Assembly: GCA_021151825.1 (NCBI GenBank)
Contig: JAGKWQ010000018.1
Location: forward strand, 66,266-130,265
Origin: Cellvibrionaceae bacterium
GTDB taxonomy: Bacteria > Pseudomonadota > Gammaproteobacteria > Pseudomonadales > Cellvibrionaceae
Direction of reading: 5' to 3'
DNA: 64,000 nucleotides
Below the pieces are notes generated by a model. That model ran no database searches. It saw only the letters and a list, made by a program, of their open reading frames with translations, and was not told the DNA's origin. Each line of letters starts with the position of its first letter. Position 1 is the first letter of the stretch. The translations under genes were made by a program, and so were the position numbers. Of the stretch, positions 9,475 to 19,727 are shown piece by piece.

Positions 9475-12041
9475 GCTTACCTGACCCGATCAAAAAGCAA
9501 GGCATAAAACGCCTGACACCCGGTGCAGACCCATTGGATTTTTCCAGCCTGCGCACGCAGGGTATTGAGCATGTGCAACAGCTCGCTGGTGATATCTGGA
9601 CTGACTACAACCTGCACGATCCCGGTGTCACGATACTGGAGCAATTGTGCTACGGACTTACTGAATTAGCCTATCAGGCCAAACAACCGATTGCCGATTA
9701 CCTGACGAATGACCGCGGCCAGATAGATTTTCAACATCATGCGTTGTACAAGCCCCAGGAAATTTTCCCCACCCGACCGGTAACGGCAGAAGATTATTGC
9801 AAGCGCATTCTCGATGAAGTGCCGGAAATTGATGCGATTCGCGTGGCTACTGTGGATGAGCCTGGCAATTACGGTGCTTGCCTTTACGATGTATCGCTAA
9901 AATTATTGCAACCGCTCATCGGCCCTGAATATACCGATGAATACCGCGCGGCAGTGCGTAAGAAAGTGCTGCGCGTGTATCAAAAAAATCGCAACCTTGG
10001 CGAAGATATTTATCGCATCCGCATCGAGCGTAGCAGCGCCTGCTTTTTAAAAGGCGTTATTGAAACTACCGGAATCCGCCCGAGTGCAGATATTTATGCC
10101 GATGTTTTTTTTCAAGTCGCGCGTAAAATTTCGTCCAATGTTGCAATAGAGCGTTACGAAACCCTGGCATTACAGGAAAGCCTCGACACTATTTTTACCG
10201 GACCACTTACCCGCCACGGTTATATCGCCAGTGAAGGATTGAATGAATCCAACCCCGGCAAAGCGTTGGACGAACTCAATGCAATTGTGTCGGCAATTGA
10301 CGGCGTTAAAAAGGTTTATCATCTCGAGCTAGTCAATGCAGATGGTCAGACTCTGGATGGCGATGCCTTAATGGAGCAATCGTTCTTCCTGAAATTTCCG
10401 GAAGAAGTAGCCCAGCAAACCTGGTTAAAAATTGATTTTAATCCGGGCAAAACCACCGACGCTAAAGATGTTATTAAAGGGCGCGATGAAATCCTTGAAC
10501 ACTTAATGGCGGAAACCCGTCGTGCGCTACAAAAACTGGAATTCGAATATCGCGCATTTCGCAATAACAAAACTGACACAGCGCAATTTGTGGTTTTACC
10601 GCAAGGCCAAAAGAAACAATTTCTGGGCTATTACTCAATCCAGCATCATTTTCCGAATGTCTACGGCATCAATGCCGATGGTATTCCCGCCAGCGAAACG
10701 CGCGAACGCAAAATAGCGGCGCAACAGCTCAAATCATATCTGTATCCGTTCGAACAAGTGCTGGCTAACATGCTGGCGCTATTGCAAAACTGGCAACAAT
10801 TATTCAGTTTAGGCGAAGTACCCAATCACAGTTATTTCGCACAATTCCTGGACAACCAATCCATTCCGAATTTTGCAGTGTTATATAAAAGTGTTGCTAT
10901 TAATCTGGATACAATCACCGCGTTGCAAGCGCAATATGACCCCGCGTTTGATCGTAAAAGCCGCGCCCTGGATACGTTACTCGCGCTCTATGGTGAAGAG
11001 TTTTCCCAGGAAGGTTTGCTACATTTTAATTATTACCATCAGGAACAACCGGAATACTGGGCGATCGATAATAAAATTCGCATGTTATTGCATTTGGCTG
11101 ATATCAGCCAGAATCGTAATGGCGCTTTTGATACGGGCGAGCAGCACTGGCAATCAGCCAACATCAGCAGTTTGCATAAAAAAATCAACATATTATTAGG
11201 CATCCAGCAGCTGGATAATCTGGTTACATTGGGCGAAAGTTTTAAGGCGCACAATGTGCAATTGGTGAGCGACAGTGTGTTGTGCAAACAGGGTGAACCT
11301 CCGGCAATAGCATCGGCGCGTGCAGTGCCGCAACTAACCAGTGCAGAACAACAAAAAATCAGGCGTTGGGCCGATAACAAGAATACTAAAAATAATGCAG
11401 AAAATAGTAGTTCAGCCAAAGCATTGAGCTTAAGCCCGTCAATGATTCGCGACGGCACCAATATCGATGCTTACTATTTACAAGAACAGGATAAATCCAC
11501 CAAGGTTTATTTTTATTCGCGCAATAAACAACTCTGGACACCGCTCAAGGAATTTGCAGAGCGCGAGCAAGCCAAGGCTTACGTACATAAGTTTAAAAAA
11601 ATAATTACCGATTTAAATTCCAATAGCGAAGGATTCTATTTACTGGAGCATTTGCTACTGCGCCCGCGTACACCTCCTAAAGATGAGCGGGTGGAAAACT
11701 ATATTCGCAGCAGTGATGCGTTTTATCACTGCCGCCTCAGTTTTATTTTTCCCAAATGGACAGCGCGCTTTGCCAATCCGGCATTTCGCCAGTTTGCGGA
11801 AAAAACCATCGCTAATAATCTTGCTGCGCATTTGTTTCCACAAATCTATTGGTTAACGCCAGAGCAGATGCAGGAATTCGAAAGCCATTACCAGCCCTGG
11901 TTAAGTGCGTTGCAATCCTATGAGCAGGATCACATGCACAGTGATCAACCGGCTGCAAGCTGTACGCCGTTGGACCAGGCTGCAATCCATTTACGCCACT
12001 GGCTGGAACAAAACCAGCCATCTGCGTCTTACTGGATTTAG
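9471..12041 (+). CDS. Second large wedge protein (Afp12-like, baseplate J relative)
   Basis: This 856-residue protein begins with the pattern typical of eCIS wedge proteins of Afp12 type: DIWTDYNLHDPGVTILEQL at about residues 43-61, followed by CYGLTELAYQ. The DPG-(I/V)-x-(L/I)-LE-x-x-(A/C)-Y segment is shared with gp6/J-type N-termini. A second conserved part is RPVTAEDYCKRILDEVPEIDAIRV. The rest is long and helical. It includes a lysine/asparagine-rich stretch near 630-650 and a C-terminal part with HLLLRPRTP near residue 728, a motif also common in these proteins. It probably pairs with the gp6-like protein in the wedge. Its ATG overlaps the stop of the previous gene. Confidence 0.78.
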   Translation: MSLPDPIKKQGIKRLTPGADPLDFSSLRTQGIEHVQQLAGDIWTDYNLHDPGVTILEQLCYGLTELAYQAKQPIADYLTNDRGQIDFQHHALYKPQEIFPTRPVTAEDYCKRILDEVPEIDAIRVATVDEPGNYGACLYDVSLKLLQPLIGPEYTDEYRAAVRKKVLRVYQKNRNLGEDIYRIRIERSSACFLKGVIETTGIRPSADIYADVFFQVARKISSNVAIERYETLALQESLDTIFTGPLTRHGYIASEGLNESNPGKALDELNAIVSAIDGVKKVYHLELVNADGQTLDGDALMEQSFFLKFPEEVAQQTWLKIDFNPGKTTDAKDVIKGRDEILEHLMAETRRALQKLEFEYRAFRNNKTDTAQFVVLPQGQKKQFLGYYSIQHHFPNVYGINADGIPASETRERKIAAQQLKSYLYPFEQVLANMLALLQNWQQLFSLGEVPNHSYFAQFLDNQSIPNFAVLYKSVAINLDTITALQAQYDPAFDRKSRALDTLLALYGEEFSQEGLLHFNYYHQEQPEYWAIDNKIRMLLHLADISQNRNGAFDTGEQHWQSANISSLHKKINILLGIQQLDNLVTLGESFKAHNVQLVSDSVLCKQGEPPAIASARAVPQLTSAEQQKIRRWADNKNTKNNAENSSSAKALSLSPSMIRDGTNIDAYYLQEQDKSTKVYFYSRNKQLWTPLKEFAEREQAKAYVHKFKKIITDLNSNSEGFYLLEHLLLRPRTPPKDERVENYIRSSDAFYHCRLSFIFPKWTARFANPAFRQFAEKTIANNLAAHLFPQIYWLTPEQMQEFESHYQPWLSALQSYEQDHMHSDQPAASCTPLDQAAIHLRHWLEQNQPSASYWI

Positions 12042-12043
12042 CG

Positions 12044-15000
12044 ATGAACTCCCCACTCCAGACCAAACCGTCCTTTCGCCAGGCACGTCACTGCATCGAT
12101 GATGTGGTGGTGGAGTTGGAATTTAGTAACACGTTGCTGGAGCAACGTGAACGCGCCAGCATTACTGACTGGTTGAGTGGTGAGTTACTACCGGCGTTGG
12201 ACGAATTATTTTCATTTTACGCACCGGGTGAACAAACACTTTATTTTGAACAACTGGTTTTTGATTTTGGCCGATTGCCTGCCAGTGATTACCGCTACAT
12301 CATTCGCGAACAATTGATGCAAAAATTAACGCGCCTGATTAAAGATAAAAGTTTGCCACTGGAATTCAACAACCAACAGCCGTTGTTGGAAAATCGCATC
12401 ACTGAATCGGCGTCGGCATTAAAAATTTTGCTGGATTATTTGCGTACTGGGCAATTAAGCGCGCAATCTACAATGCAGGAATCGAGTGCAGGTATTGCAC
12501 CAAAATTACATCAGCAATTATTGGAATCCTTAATCGCGGAGCAGCACATTGCAACACAGCTCCGTGCCCTGCCCAATCGCGGCCAGTTAATCTCGCGCTT
12601 GCTAAAACAATTTTCTGAACGCCACAGAACTGCACTGTTGCGCCAGCTTGCGCCAGACCAACTGGAAATGGCACTGGCGTTATTGGATGTATTGCAAACA
12701 TCCTCGCTTGTTCTTTCTACTGACAAAATACAAACAGTCTGGGGATATATTCTGGACATTGCGTTGGAGCTTCCCGCAGTCAGTGCAAGCGCCTGGTTTG
12801 AACAGTTGATGCAACGATGGCTCGATCATGAGCGGGAATCAGGCATTAAGTTTATTCAACACCTGCAACAACTTCAGCACCGCTCTGATTCTGCCGCAGC
12901 GATAGAAAATGCGCTCACCGAAAATTGGCAACGGTTGCAACGTTTCGCGCGTGAAATTTTGCAAGATAAAAATCATTCCTTGTTTGCAGATGCACCATCT
13001 ACGGATGGTAAAGAGCAAAAGGAAAAAATAACGAATGATGTTGCTGATGGTCATCAGCCACAAGCATCGAACACGCAACAAATTCTCGCCGGTATTCTAA
13101 TTCGAGGTGATGCAGCGGCACTGATGCATTATTGGCCACAATGGCTACATAACTCACGGCAACTATTGATCGCCGGATTAAAGCATTACCTGATCAAACC
13201 AGAGTTGCGTCAACAGCTTTTATTGAAATTGCCTCATACGTTTGTTGCTGAGATGTTGGTGGTGCTTGTTCCGGATCTGCGCCCAATAACACGTAATTTT
13301 GAACAGAACTCGAATAAATATCTTGAACTACTGCAACGCTTATCTGTAAATGCACCATTCAATTCCATCGCGGCAGATGCTAATCAATCGACGGCGGTGT
13401 GGTTGAGCAGTGTTTACGAAATACTCGCTACGCAAATATTCTCCGGAATAAGTGACGATACTGGCGATATCGTTCCTATCCCCTCGCTGGAAAAATTATG
13501 GAGCGAATGGATTTTTCAGATTGCGAGCCGATATGATGTTGCTGCAAACGATTTACAATCGCTGTGGAATACATTATTTCAAGCCAAAAATACTGAAATA
13601 TCCATGGCACAAGAAGGATTGACAGTTTCAGATAATAATGCCCGGCAATCCGTTACCACTATAGATCCATCACTAAAAAATACAGAATCGCTTGTTGTTG
13701 ATAGAGCTTCTGCTCATTCATTACCAGATAATTTTTTATTGGAAAAACTCCAGCAAACGTTTACACAAAAAAATATTGATGAGTTAGTGAGACTTTGGCC
13801 GCAAATCATTTATGCCAGTGATTTACAGGAAAGTCGTCAACTGGCTACCGTAATTACCAAATATTGGGTGCAACCTGATATTCGCACCACATTTTTAACC
13901 GGTTTGCCTTTGCTTGTTTTAATTCAGCTACTGGAATTAATTGCTCCCGTTTACCAGCGTTGGTTTACCCGTTTTTTTGAACGACGGGCGCAGTTGTTGC
14001 AGGAAACAAAGAGCCTATACGTTGCAGATCAGAATGGTATTGCTAGCGACACAACGCAATCTATTATTAATACAGTGCAACTCGCCATTAGCGATGATGA
14101 ATTACTGCGCGAAGCGTTTGCCATAATGTCTGAGATGCTATGGACCCCAGCGCTATCATCTGTGTTAATTGAATCGGTATCGACTACAAATAATTTGCTA
14201 CAAAAAATTACCCGGAGTTTCGCAAAAAAATACCAGATCGCTGGGGAGCCTTTATATTATTTATGGAATAGTGTTCTTGGTTTAGATTCAACAGTTCCGT
14301 CTTCCCACGAAGAAAAAACAGTACCTGTAACTAATGCAAAAGAATTTATTGCAGACGCAGAACGCTCGGTTACAGAAGCGGAACTTCCTACTGTAAACGC
14401 GGAGCTTTCTATTACGAGCGCGGAAACTTTTGCTGACGGTGTAGAACGTTCCAATGCAGCTGTGGTATTGCCTATTGCAAATGAGCAGCTTTTGGTTAGC
14501 AGTAACACCTCTCAGATATCTCCCACTGAATTGTTGTTGAGAGACATTCAGCAAGTATTTGCACAAAAAAATGTTCATGAATTGGAACGGTTGTGGCCGA
14601 AAATTATTGGCCTTAACAGTTCGCAGAAAGATCTGCAATTAATTACGGTCATGGCAAAGCAGTGGGCGCAAACGGATATCCGCCGGATATTGTTGGTTGA
14701 ATTGCCGCTATCTGTTTTGATCCAGTTGCTCGAAACGATTGCACCCGCGTATCAAAATTGGTTTTCGCATCTTGCTGACCGACGAGTGGATTTATTGCAG
14801 CAAACCAGGCGCGTGAATGATGCCAATCAAAACGGTGTTAACGCTGGTACAGTGCAATTGCCAATAACGGCTGATAACTGGTTGAGAGAAACGTTTACGG
14901 TAGTGTCTGATATTTTATGGGATTCAGCGTCATCACCAGTGTTAAATGAACCAACATTTACAACAAATACTTTGTTGCAAAAAATTGCGCAACATTTTGC

Positions 15001-18000
15001 GAAAAAATATCAACTCGCGGCAGAACCGTTATTTTATTATTGGAATAATACGATTGGTTCACTATCAATAACGCCTTTTTTGTCCGAGGAAAAATTACCT
15101 GTTGTTACGAAAGATGCTATTAACATCGCGGCATCGTCCAATACAAATGTGACGCTGACTAACGATGAAAATTCCTCCCGATCACCATCCATCGAATTGT
15201 TACAGGAAGAATACCAACAAGCACTTTCATCGTCAGCGCCGGAAAGCTCCACCAGGTATGCGAAGCCACCCCTTGGAAGTGAACAACATAGCGAAGGCCC
15301 TACTGATTCAGTGCCAGTTGAGTTGTTGCTTAATAAAATCCAGCAAGCACTTACACATAAGAATGTTCGCGCCCTGGAACAACTGTGGCCGCAGGTTAGC
15401 CACCTTAGTCGCACACCAAGAAATTCACCACTGGCGACTGCAATGATCGGATACTGGTTGCAAACCGATATTCGCCAATTGCTATTAGCCAATCTATCGT
15501 TACCCGTTTTAATTCAACTATTGGAATTAATCGCGCCTGCTTACCAGGATTGGTTTTCTCGTCTCGCGGAACGGCGTGTGGAGTTTTTGCAGGAAGCAAG
15601 GAGCCTTAATGTTGTTAATGAAGATGGAATTGAAATTGGTGCGGCACAATTAACAATGACAGCCGATGAGTGGTTGCGAGATGCTTTTGCCACAGTGTCT
15701 GATGTTTTATGGCACCCAACGTCAGCGCGCGCGCTAATCGAATCTGCAACTGCAAAAGATAATTTGCTACAACAACTTTCCAAAAGTTTTGCAGAAAAAT
15801 ATCAACTCGCAATAGAGCCGTTGTATTACCTTTGGAATAATATTTTTGGCTCAAGCTCAAGCTCAAGCTCAAGCTCAAGCTCAAGCTCAAGCTCAAGCTC
15901 AAGCTCAAGCTCAAGCTCAAGCTCAAGCTCAAGCTCAAGCTCAAGCTCAAGATTTTTGCATAAAGAAGGCCTTCCGAATGCCATTTCAACCGATGAATCA
16001 GACAGCAACACGGATACATCAGCGCCTCTATCGACCGTGCCAATAAACGATGAATTAGTGAATTCCCAAAGGGAAAAGGATTTAGTTAGCTTACAAAAAG
16101 CAGTGGTAGAAAAAATAACAGGACCAGGTTCGAAACGCAGGGTTTCAACTACTGAACAATTGGTTGCAACGTCAGAGCATGAACTTTTTGATTGGTGCAT
16201 GCAGATAAAGCATAGTATTAACGCACGTACCAGCTTACCGCTTCAAGAACAGTTAATTGCGCGGTTGATTGATAGTTTTATCAAGTATAGCCCGAATTTT
16301 TCACCGGAATTTCGCAGTTATTTTTTAGTGGCGGTGAAAGAGACCCTGGAAAATATTCCTGCAAAAGCAGAATTTCTCCGGTGTGTATTATTTGCGTTGA
16401 TTGATGATGAACTGATAGACCTTGATGCTTTCGCCAAGACTGCCGGTGTCGTTGATCCGATGATTGCAGATAAGGGGATTGCCCTTGCTCAGACAATAAG
16501 TAATCAGGAACAATTTGCGCCGCAAACAAATTCGCAGGTAGCGGGCCTGCGGCAAGAACAACAACCCGTTCAAAATGACCATGCATCGCAGAAAGATGAA
16601 GCCATTGATAAAAATCAACATAATCAGGACCCGCTGGATAACAAATCAGACCAGCAGGATAGCGAGCAGCAAACGCAACAGCGTTTGGCCCAGCTGATCC
16701 AGGAATTACGTAATGGAAGAATAGATCCTTTCGGATTGCGTATGAGTCTTTATTACTGGCAGCGATTGGTTGAACAATTTTTTCAGCCGCCGGCTAATGG
16801 CAACCATTATTCAACCTTGCTGCACTCCATTCGCAGCTATTCAATAGAAGCGATAGATCCTAATTATTTTTATCAGCAAGTAATACACGCGTTAGTCGCT
16901 GATTTGCCCGTGGATATGGAAATATTTGTCACGCGCACCGCAGAGGATCATAGCCATGCACAAACTGCTGTACCACAAGCAACCGCTGCTGCAACTGGCG
17001 ATGCAATATCGACAGAGATGATGCATGAAACAACAAGGTTACAAATTGCAGGCACCCCAAACAACGAAAACACAACCGGTGTAATAGATTCAACGGACAA
17101 AGCAGTTTCACAACAGAATTCCGAAACTGGCCAGCTGCAATATTCAGCAAATGAAAATAATGAATATTTTACCGGGCAGGATGCAGCCGATGAGCACGGT
17201 ATCCGCATTAGCCAACCAACCAATTCCGATTTATCAGGGAGTGAAAAACCTTTGCGTATTCCCGGATTAACCCTGGAGCAATTGCTGCAGGAAACGGCTG
17301 CGTTGAGTGTTGAACAACTGCAACAGCTACAACAACGCATTAATTTATTATTGCGGCATTTTACCCAGGCACAGGCAAATGAGTGGCTTGGTGTATTGCG
17401 TAATCCATTATCAGCCCAACGATTAATCCAGCATGTGCCGGGTCATTTACTGCATCAAATTGTGCAACGCTTGCATGCCGCACAATTTGCGGCGCTTGAT
17501 CCTATTGTCAAGCTGGCGACTGAAGCCTTGGCATTGCTGATGCCTGATGCTGATCCTTTAACCATCAAGCAAGCGCGTTGGGAATTTGTATTTATGCAAT
17601 TGTTTGGTCCGGCAAATCCACTGGATGCCGCTGGACTGTTAAAAAAATGCTGTGAACAACTTGCTGATGCCGTGGGCCTTGGCGATAGCCAGCGTTTATT
17701 GCAATTAGCAGAGCGCCGTTTGGCATTATTAAAACCGGTAGCAGCGACGCGACCAAATATGTCGTTAAGCGACGGCAATGAGAGTGCAGAACCTGAATTG
17801 AATTTTGAAGCCGGAATTCATTTAAATAATGTGGGCATGGTGTTGGCATCGCCATTTTTACCGCGGCTGTTTTCCATGTTCAATTTATTGGAAGACGGAA
17901 AATTTGTTCACCCCGGCGCCGCAGATCGTGCAGTGCATTTACTCCAATATATGGTAACGGGCCGGAGTGAAACGCCGGAATACGAATTAATCCTGAACAA

Positions 18001-18319
18001 AATTCTGTGTGGCATTAGCACCAGTATGCCCATTAGCGATGGCATCGTTATTACCGAGCAAGAAAAAACCGTGATTGAACAAATGCTACAAAGCATGATT
18101 CAACATTGGCGCGCACTGGGGTCAACTTCCGTCACCGGCCTGCGCGAAACATTTTTCCAACGCCAGGGCTGGTTGGTGCTGGATGAAGAGTATTGGCGAT
18201 TAAAAGTTCAGGAACGTACTTTTGATATGTTGCTGGACCGTTTGCCCTGGAGTATTTCCATGATCAAGCATGGATGGATGGACAAGCCGCTGCGTGTTTC
18301 CTGGCGCGAACAATCTTGA
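12044..18319 (+). CDS. Contractile injection system tape-measure protein (CIS_TMP family), giant
   Basis: At 2091 residues this is the longest gene in the window. Both ends match the CIS tape-measure family. The N-terminus has ERASITDWLSGELLPALDELF and an FEQLVFDFGRLP strand. The C-terminus (from about residue 1925) has NNVGMVLASPFLPRLFSMF, then AVHLLQYMVTGR, LNKILCGI, SVTGLRETFFQRQG and LDRLPWSISMIKHGWM. Between them lie four degenerate repeats of about 180 residues (nt 13076-15850), each with a LWPQ-type helix, an IQLLE-x-IAPxYQ helix (repeats 1-3) and an LWN end. The last ends in 33 serines. Tape measures set tube length, so repeat number could affect particle length (inference). It sits between the Afp12-like and ATPase genes, like afp14 in Afp. 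Confidence 0.85.
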   Translation: MNSPLQTKPSFRQARHCIDDVVVELEFSNTLLEQRERASITDWLSGELLPALDELFSFYAPGEQTLYFEQLVFDFGRLPASDYRYIIREQLMQKLTRLIKDKSLPLEFNNQQPLLENRITESASALKILLDYLRTGQLSAQSTMQESSAGIAPKLHQQLLESLIAEQHIATQLRALPNRGQLISRLLKQFSERHRTALLRQLAPDQLEMALALLDVLQTSSLVLSTDKIQTVWGYILDIALELPAVSASAWFEQLMQRWLDHERESGIKFIQHLQQLQHRSDSAAAIENALTENWQRLQRFAREILQDKNHSLFADAPSTDGKEQKEKITNDVADGHQPQASNTQQILAGILIRGDAAALMHYWPQWLHNSRQLLIAGLKHYLIKPELRQQLLLKLPHTFVAEMLVVLVPDLRPITRNFEQNSNKYLELLQRLSVNAPFNSIAADANQSTAVWLSSVYEILATQIFSGISDDTGDIVPIPSLEKLWSEWIFQIASRYDVAANDLQSLWNTLFQAKNTEISMAQEGLTVSDNNARQSVTTIDPSLKNTESLVVDRASAHSLPDNFLLEKLQQTFTQKNIDELVRLWPQIIYASDLQESRQLATVITKYWVQPDIRTTFLTGLPLLVLIQLLELIAPVYQRWFTRFFERRAQLLQETKSLYVADQNGIASDTTQSIINTVQLAISDDELLREAFAIMSEMLWTPALSSVLIESVSTTNNLLQKITRSFAKKYQIAGEPLYYLWNSVLGLDSTVPSSHEEKTVPVTNAKEFIADAERSVTEAELPTVNAELSITSAETFADGVERSNAAVVLPIANEQLLVSSNTSQISPTELLLRDIQQVFAQKNVHELERLWPKIIGLNSSQKDLQLITVMAKQWAQTDIRRILLVELPLSVLIQLLETIAPAYQNWFSHLADRRVDLLQQTRRVNDANQNGVNAGTVQLPITADNWLRETFTVVSDILWDSASSPVLNEPTFTTNTLLQKIAQHFAKKYQLAAEPLFYYWNNTIGSLSITPFLSEEKLPVVTKDAINIAASSNTNVTLTNDENSSRSPSIELLQEEYQQALSSSAPESSTRYAKPPLGSEQHSEGPTDSVPVELLLNKIQQALTHKNVRALEQLWPQVSHLSRTPRNSPLATAMIGYWLQTDIRQLLLANLSLPVLIQLLELIAPAYQDWFSRLAERRVEFLQEARSLNVVNEDGIEIGAAQLTMTADEWLRDAFATVSDVLWHPTSARALIESATAKDNLLQQLSKSFAEKYQLAIEPLYYLWNNIFGSSSSSSSSSSSSSSSSSSSSSSSSSSSSSSSSSRFLHKEGLPNAISTDESDSNTDTSAPLSTVPINDELVNSQREKDLVSLQKAVVEKITGPGSKRRVSTTEQLVATSEHELFDWCMQIKHSINARTSLPLQEQLIARLIDSFIKYSPNFSPEFRSYFLVAVKETLENIPAKAEFLRCVLFALIDDELIDLDAFAKTAGVVDPMIADKGIALAQTISNQEQFAPQTNSQVAGLRQEQQPVQNDHASQKDEAIDKNQHNQDPLDNKSDQQDSEQQTQQRLAQLIQELRNGRIDPFGLRMSLYYWQRLVEQFFQPPANGNHYSTLLHSIRSYSIEAIDPNYFYQQVIHALVADLPVDMEIFVTRTAEDHSHAQTAVPQATAAATGDAISTEMMHETTRLQIAGTPNNENTTGVIDSTDKAVSQQNSETGQLQYSANENNEYFTGQDAADEHGIRISQPTNSDLSGSEKPLRIPGLTLEQLLQETAALSVEQLQQLQQRINLLLRHFTQAQANEWLGVLRNPLSAQRLIQHVPGHLLHQIVQRLHAAQFAALDPIVKLATEALALLMPDADPLTIKQARWEFVFMQLFGPANPLDAAGLLKKCCEQLADAVGLGDSQRLLQLAERRLALLKPVAATRPNMSLSDGNESAEPELNFEAGIHLNNVGMVLASPFLPRLFSMFNLLEDGKFVHPGAADRAVHLLQYMVTGRSETPEYELILNKILCGISTSMPISDGIVITEQEKTVIEQMLQSMIQHWRALGSTSVTGLRETFFQRQGWLVLDEEYWRLKVQERTFDMLLDRLPWSISMIKHGWMDKPLRVSWREQS
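13076..15850 (+). repeat. Four degenerate ~800-bp internal repeats in the tape-measure gene
   Basis: Translated segments beginning near 13076, 13733, 14530 and 15325 align with one another. Each opens with a helix of the type L-x-x-I/L-Q-Q, has a conserved (L/Y)WPQ or LWPK motif about 20 residues later, then tandem helices ending in a VLIQLLE-x-IAPAYQ pattern (copies 2-4), and closes with KYQLAxEPLYYLWN or a variant. The last three copies are clearly related (spacing 797 and 795 bases), and the first is more diverged. The linkers between copies (60-90 residues) are variable and rich in Ser, Thr, Ala and Glu. Confidence 0.75.
15851..15949 (+). repeat. Hexanucleotide microsatellite (TCAAGC x16.5) coding for 33 serines
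   Basis: The run starts right after the glycine codon GGC at 15848 and ends at the arginine codon AGA at 15950. It is a perfect array of TCAAGC, so it reads TCA-AGC (Ser-Ser) throughout. Since the unit is six bases, gain or loss of units by slippage changes the length of the serine stretch without breaking the frame. Poly-serine linkers are common in Cellvibrio secreted enzymes but are unusual inside a tape-measure protein. Open frames on other strands (Leu-Ser, Glu-Leu and Ala-Gln repeats) are shadows of it. Confidence 0.97.
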
Positions 18320-18359
18320 TAGTTAACAAAAAACGAATGGGATAATGGTGAACTGATCA

Positions 18360-19721
18360 ATGGTAAATAATGTTAGCCAACAAAATGCAGCAACACTTGA
18401 GCACGAACTTAATTGGTTTGCAGAAGTGCTCAATTTGCGTTTTACCCATTATTTTGGTTCGCCCGATATTCAAGCGGCGACAGCCGATATACGCACAATT
18501 TTTCCGCCGGATCTGGCGAATGATAATTCTGAATACGCACAATTGATACGCCGCTATGCAATGGAGTTTGATGAGCGATTGTTATTTATTTTGTGCCTGA
18601 TTCCGCACGTGCGCCCGCAAGCATTGGATATTTTCTTTACCCAAAGCCAAATCACCGGGCGCAGTTACACGGAATTTGGTGGTTGGCGCGGTAAAGCCCA
18701 CAGCGGTTTTTTACCCTCTGCAGAAACCGCCGTATTTTTATTAGCTGGCCAGGATCTGGAGCGGCGTTTCGCGGCGCTGCAATTATTTGATGAACACCAT
18801 TATTTTTTCAAACAGGGATTATTAAAACTTGAACATCAAGCGGCAGGCGAACCGTTTTTGAATGCGACCATTTCTGTAACGGCTGAAACCTTGCATCGCT
18901 GCACACACGGCCAGGTACATAAACCGGATTACAGTATGGAATTTCCGGCCAAATTAATTACCAGTCCATTGAATTGGAATGATTTGGTTTTGTCGCAAGA
19001 TGTGATGGAAGAAATTGATCACCTTAATACCTGGTTAAAACAGGGCAAAGATCTGGTTAATCGCTGGGCTTTAGAGCGCGCCATCAAACCCGGGTATCGC
19101 AGTTTGTTTTTTGGTCCGCCGGGAACCGGCAAAACCCTCACCGCAACATTGCTGGGTGCCAGTGTGGGGGTCGATGTTTATCGTATTGATTTATCCATGG
19201 TGGTTTCCAAATACATCGGCGAAACAGAAAAGAACCTCGCTGGTGTTTTTGACCAGGCATTGAATAAAAACTGGATTTTATTTTTTGACGAAGCCGATTC
19301 GTTATTCGGCAAGCGCACACAAACCAGCAATTCCAATGATCGCCACGCTAACCAGGAAATTTCCTATTTACTGCAGCGCATTGAGGATTTCCCCGGTGTG
19401 GTTATTTTGGCAAGTAATATTAAAGCCAACATCGATGAAGCCTTTGCGCGGCGTTTCCAATCGATTATTTACTTTCCCCTACCGGATGAGGTAGAACGCT
19501 TGCGACTGCTTAAAAATTTATTCGCCAGGCCGGAGTTGCTGGCAGACGATGTGGATTTGCAACAACTGGCAGAAAAATATGAACTCTCCGGTGGTTCACT
19601 GACCAACGTGGCCCGCTACGCTGCAATACGTGCAACGCGCCAGCAGCGCAATAAAATCCAGCATGCCGATTTGGTACAAGGCATTAACAAAGAACTTCTC
19701 AAGGAGGGGCGTACGCTCTAA
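18360..19721 (+). CDS. eCIS-associated AAA+ ATPase (Afp15-like)
   Basis: This 453-residue protein has one AAA+ module in its C-terminal half. Walker A is GPPGTGKT at residues 252-259, Walker B is FFDEAD with D310-E311, and further on lie ILASNIKANIDEAFARRF (sensor 1 and arginine-finger region) and the LTNVARYAA lid helix. The N-terminal 220 residues are a family-specific domain without a motif I know. Afp15-type ATPases are conserved in eCIS loci next to the tape-measure gene and are thought to act in assembly or cargo loading. The gene starts at ATG 18360, 40 bases after the tape-measure stop, and its TAA is directly followed by the next gene. Confidence 0.9.
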   Translation: MVNNVSQQNAATLEHELNWFAEVLNLRFTHYFGSPDIQAATADIRTIFPPDLANDNSEYAQLIRRYAMEFDERLLFILCLIPHVRPQALDIFFTQSQITGRSYTEFGGWRGKAHSGFLPSAETAVFLLAGQDLERRFAALQLFDEHHYFFKQGLLKLEHQAAGEPFLNATISVTAETLHRCTHGQVHKPDYSMEFPAKLITSPLNWNDLVLSQDVMEEIDHLNTWLKQGKDLVNRWALERAIKPGYRSLFFGPPGTGKTLTATLLGASVGVDVYRIDLSMVVSKYIGETEKNLAGVFDQALNKNWILFFDEADSLFGKRTQTSNSNDRHANQEISYLLQRIEDFPGVVILASNIKANIDEAFARRFQSIIYFPLPDEVERLRLLKNLFARPELLADDVDLQQLAEKYELSGGSLTNVARYAAIRATRQQRNKIQHADLVQGINKELLKEGRTL

Positions 19722-19727
19722 TTGACC

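Noticed and set aside
15615..16200. Long minus-strand and + frames with Leu-Ser, Glu-Leu and Ala-Gln repeats
   Set aside because: They are other-frame readings of the TCAAGC array inside the tape-measure gene, with no ribosome site and no family match.
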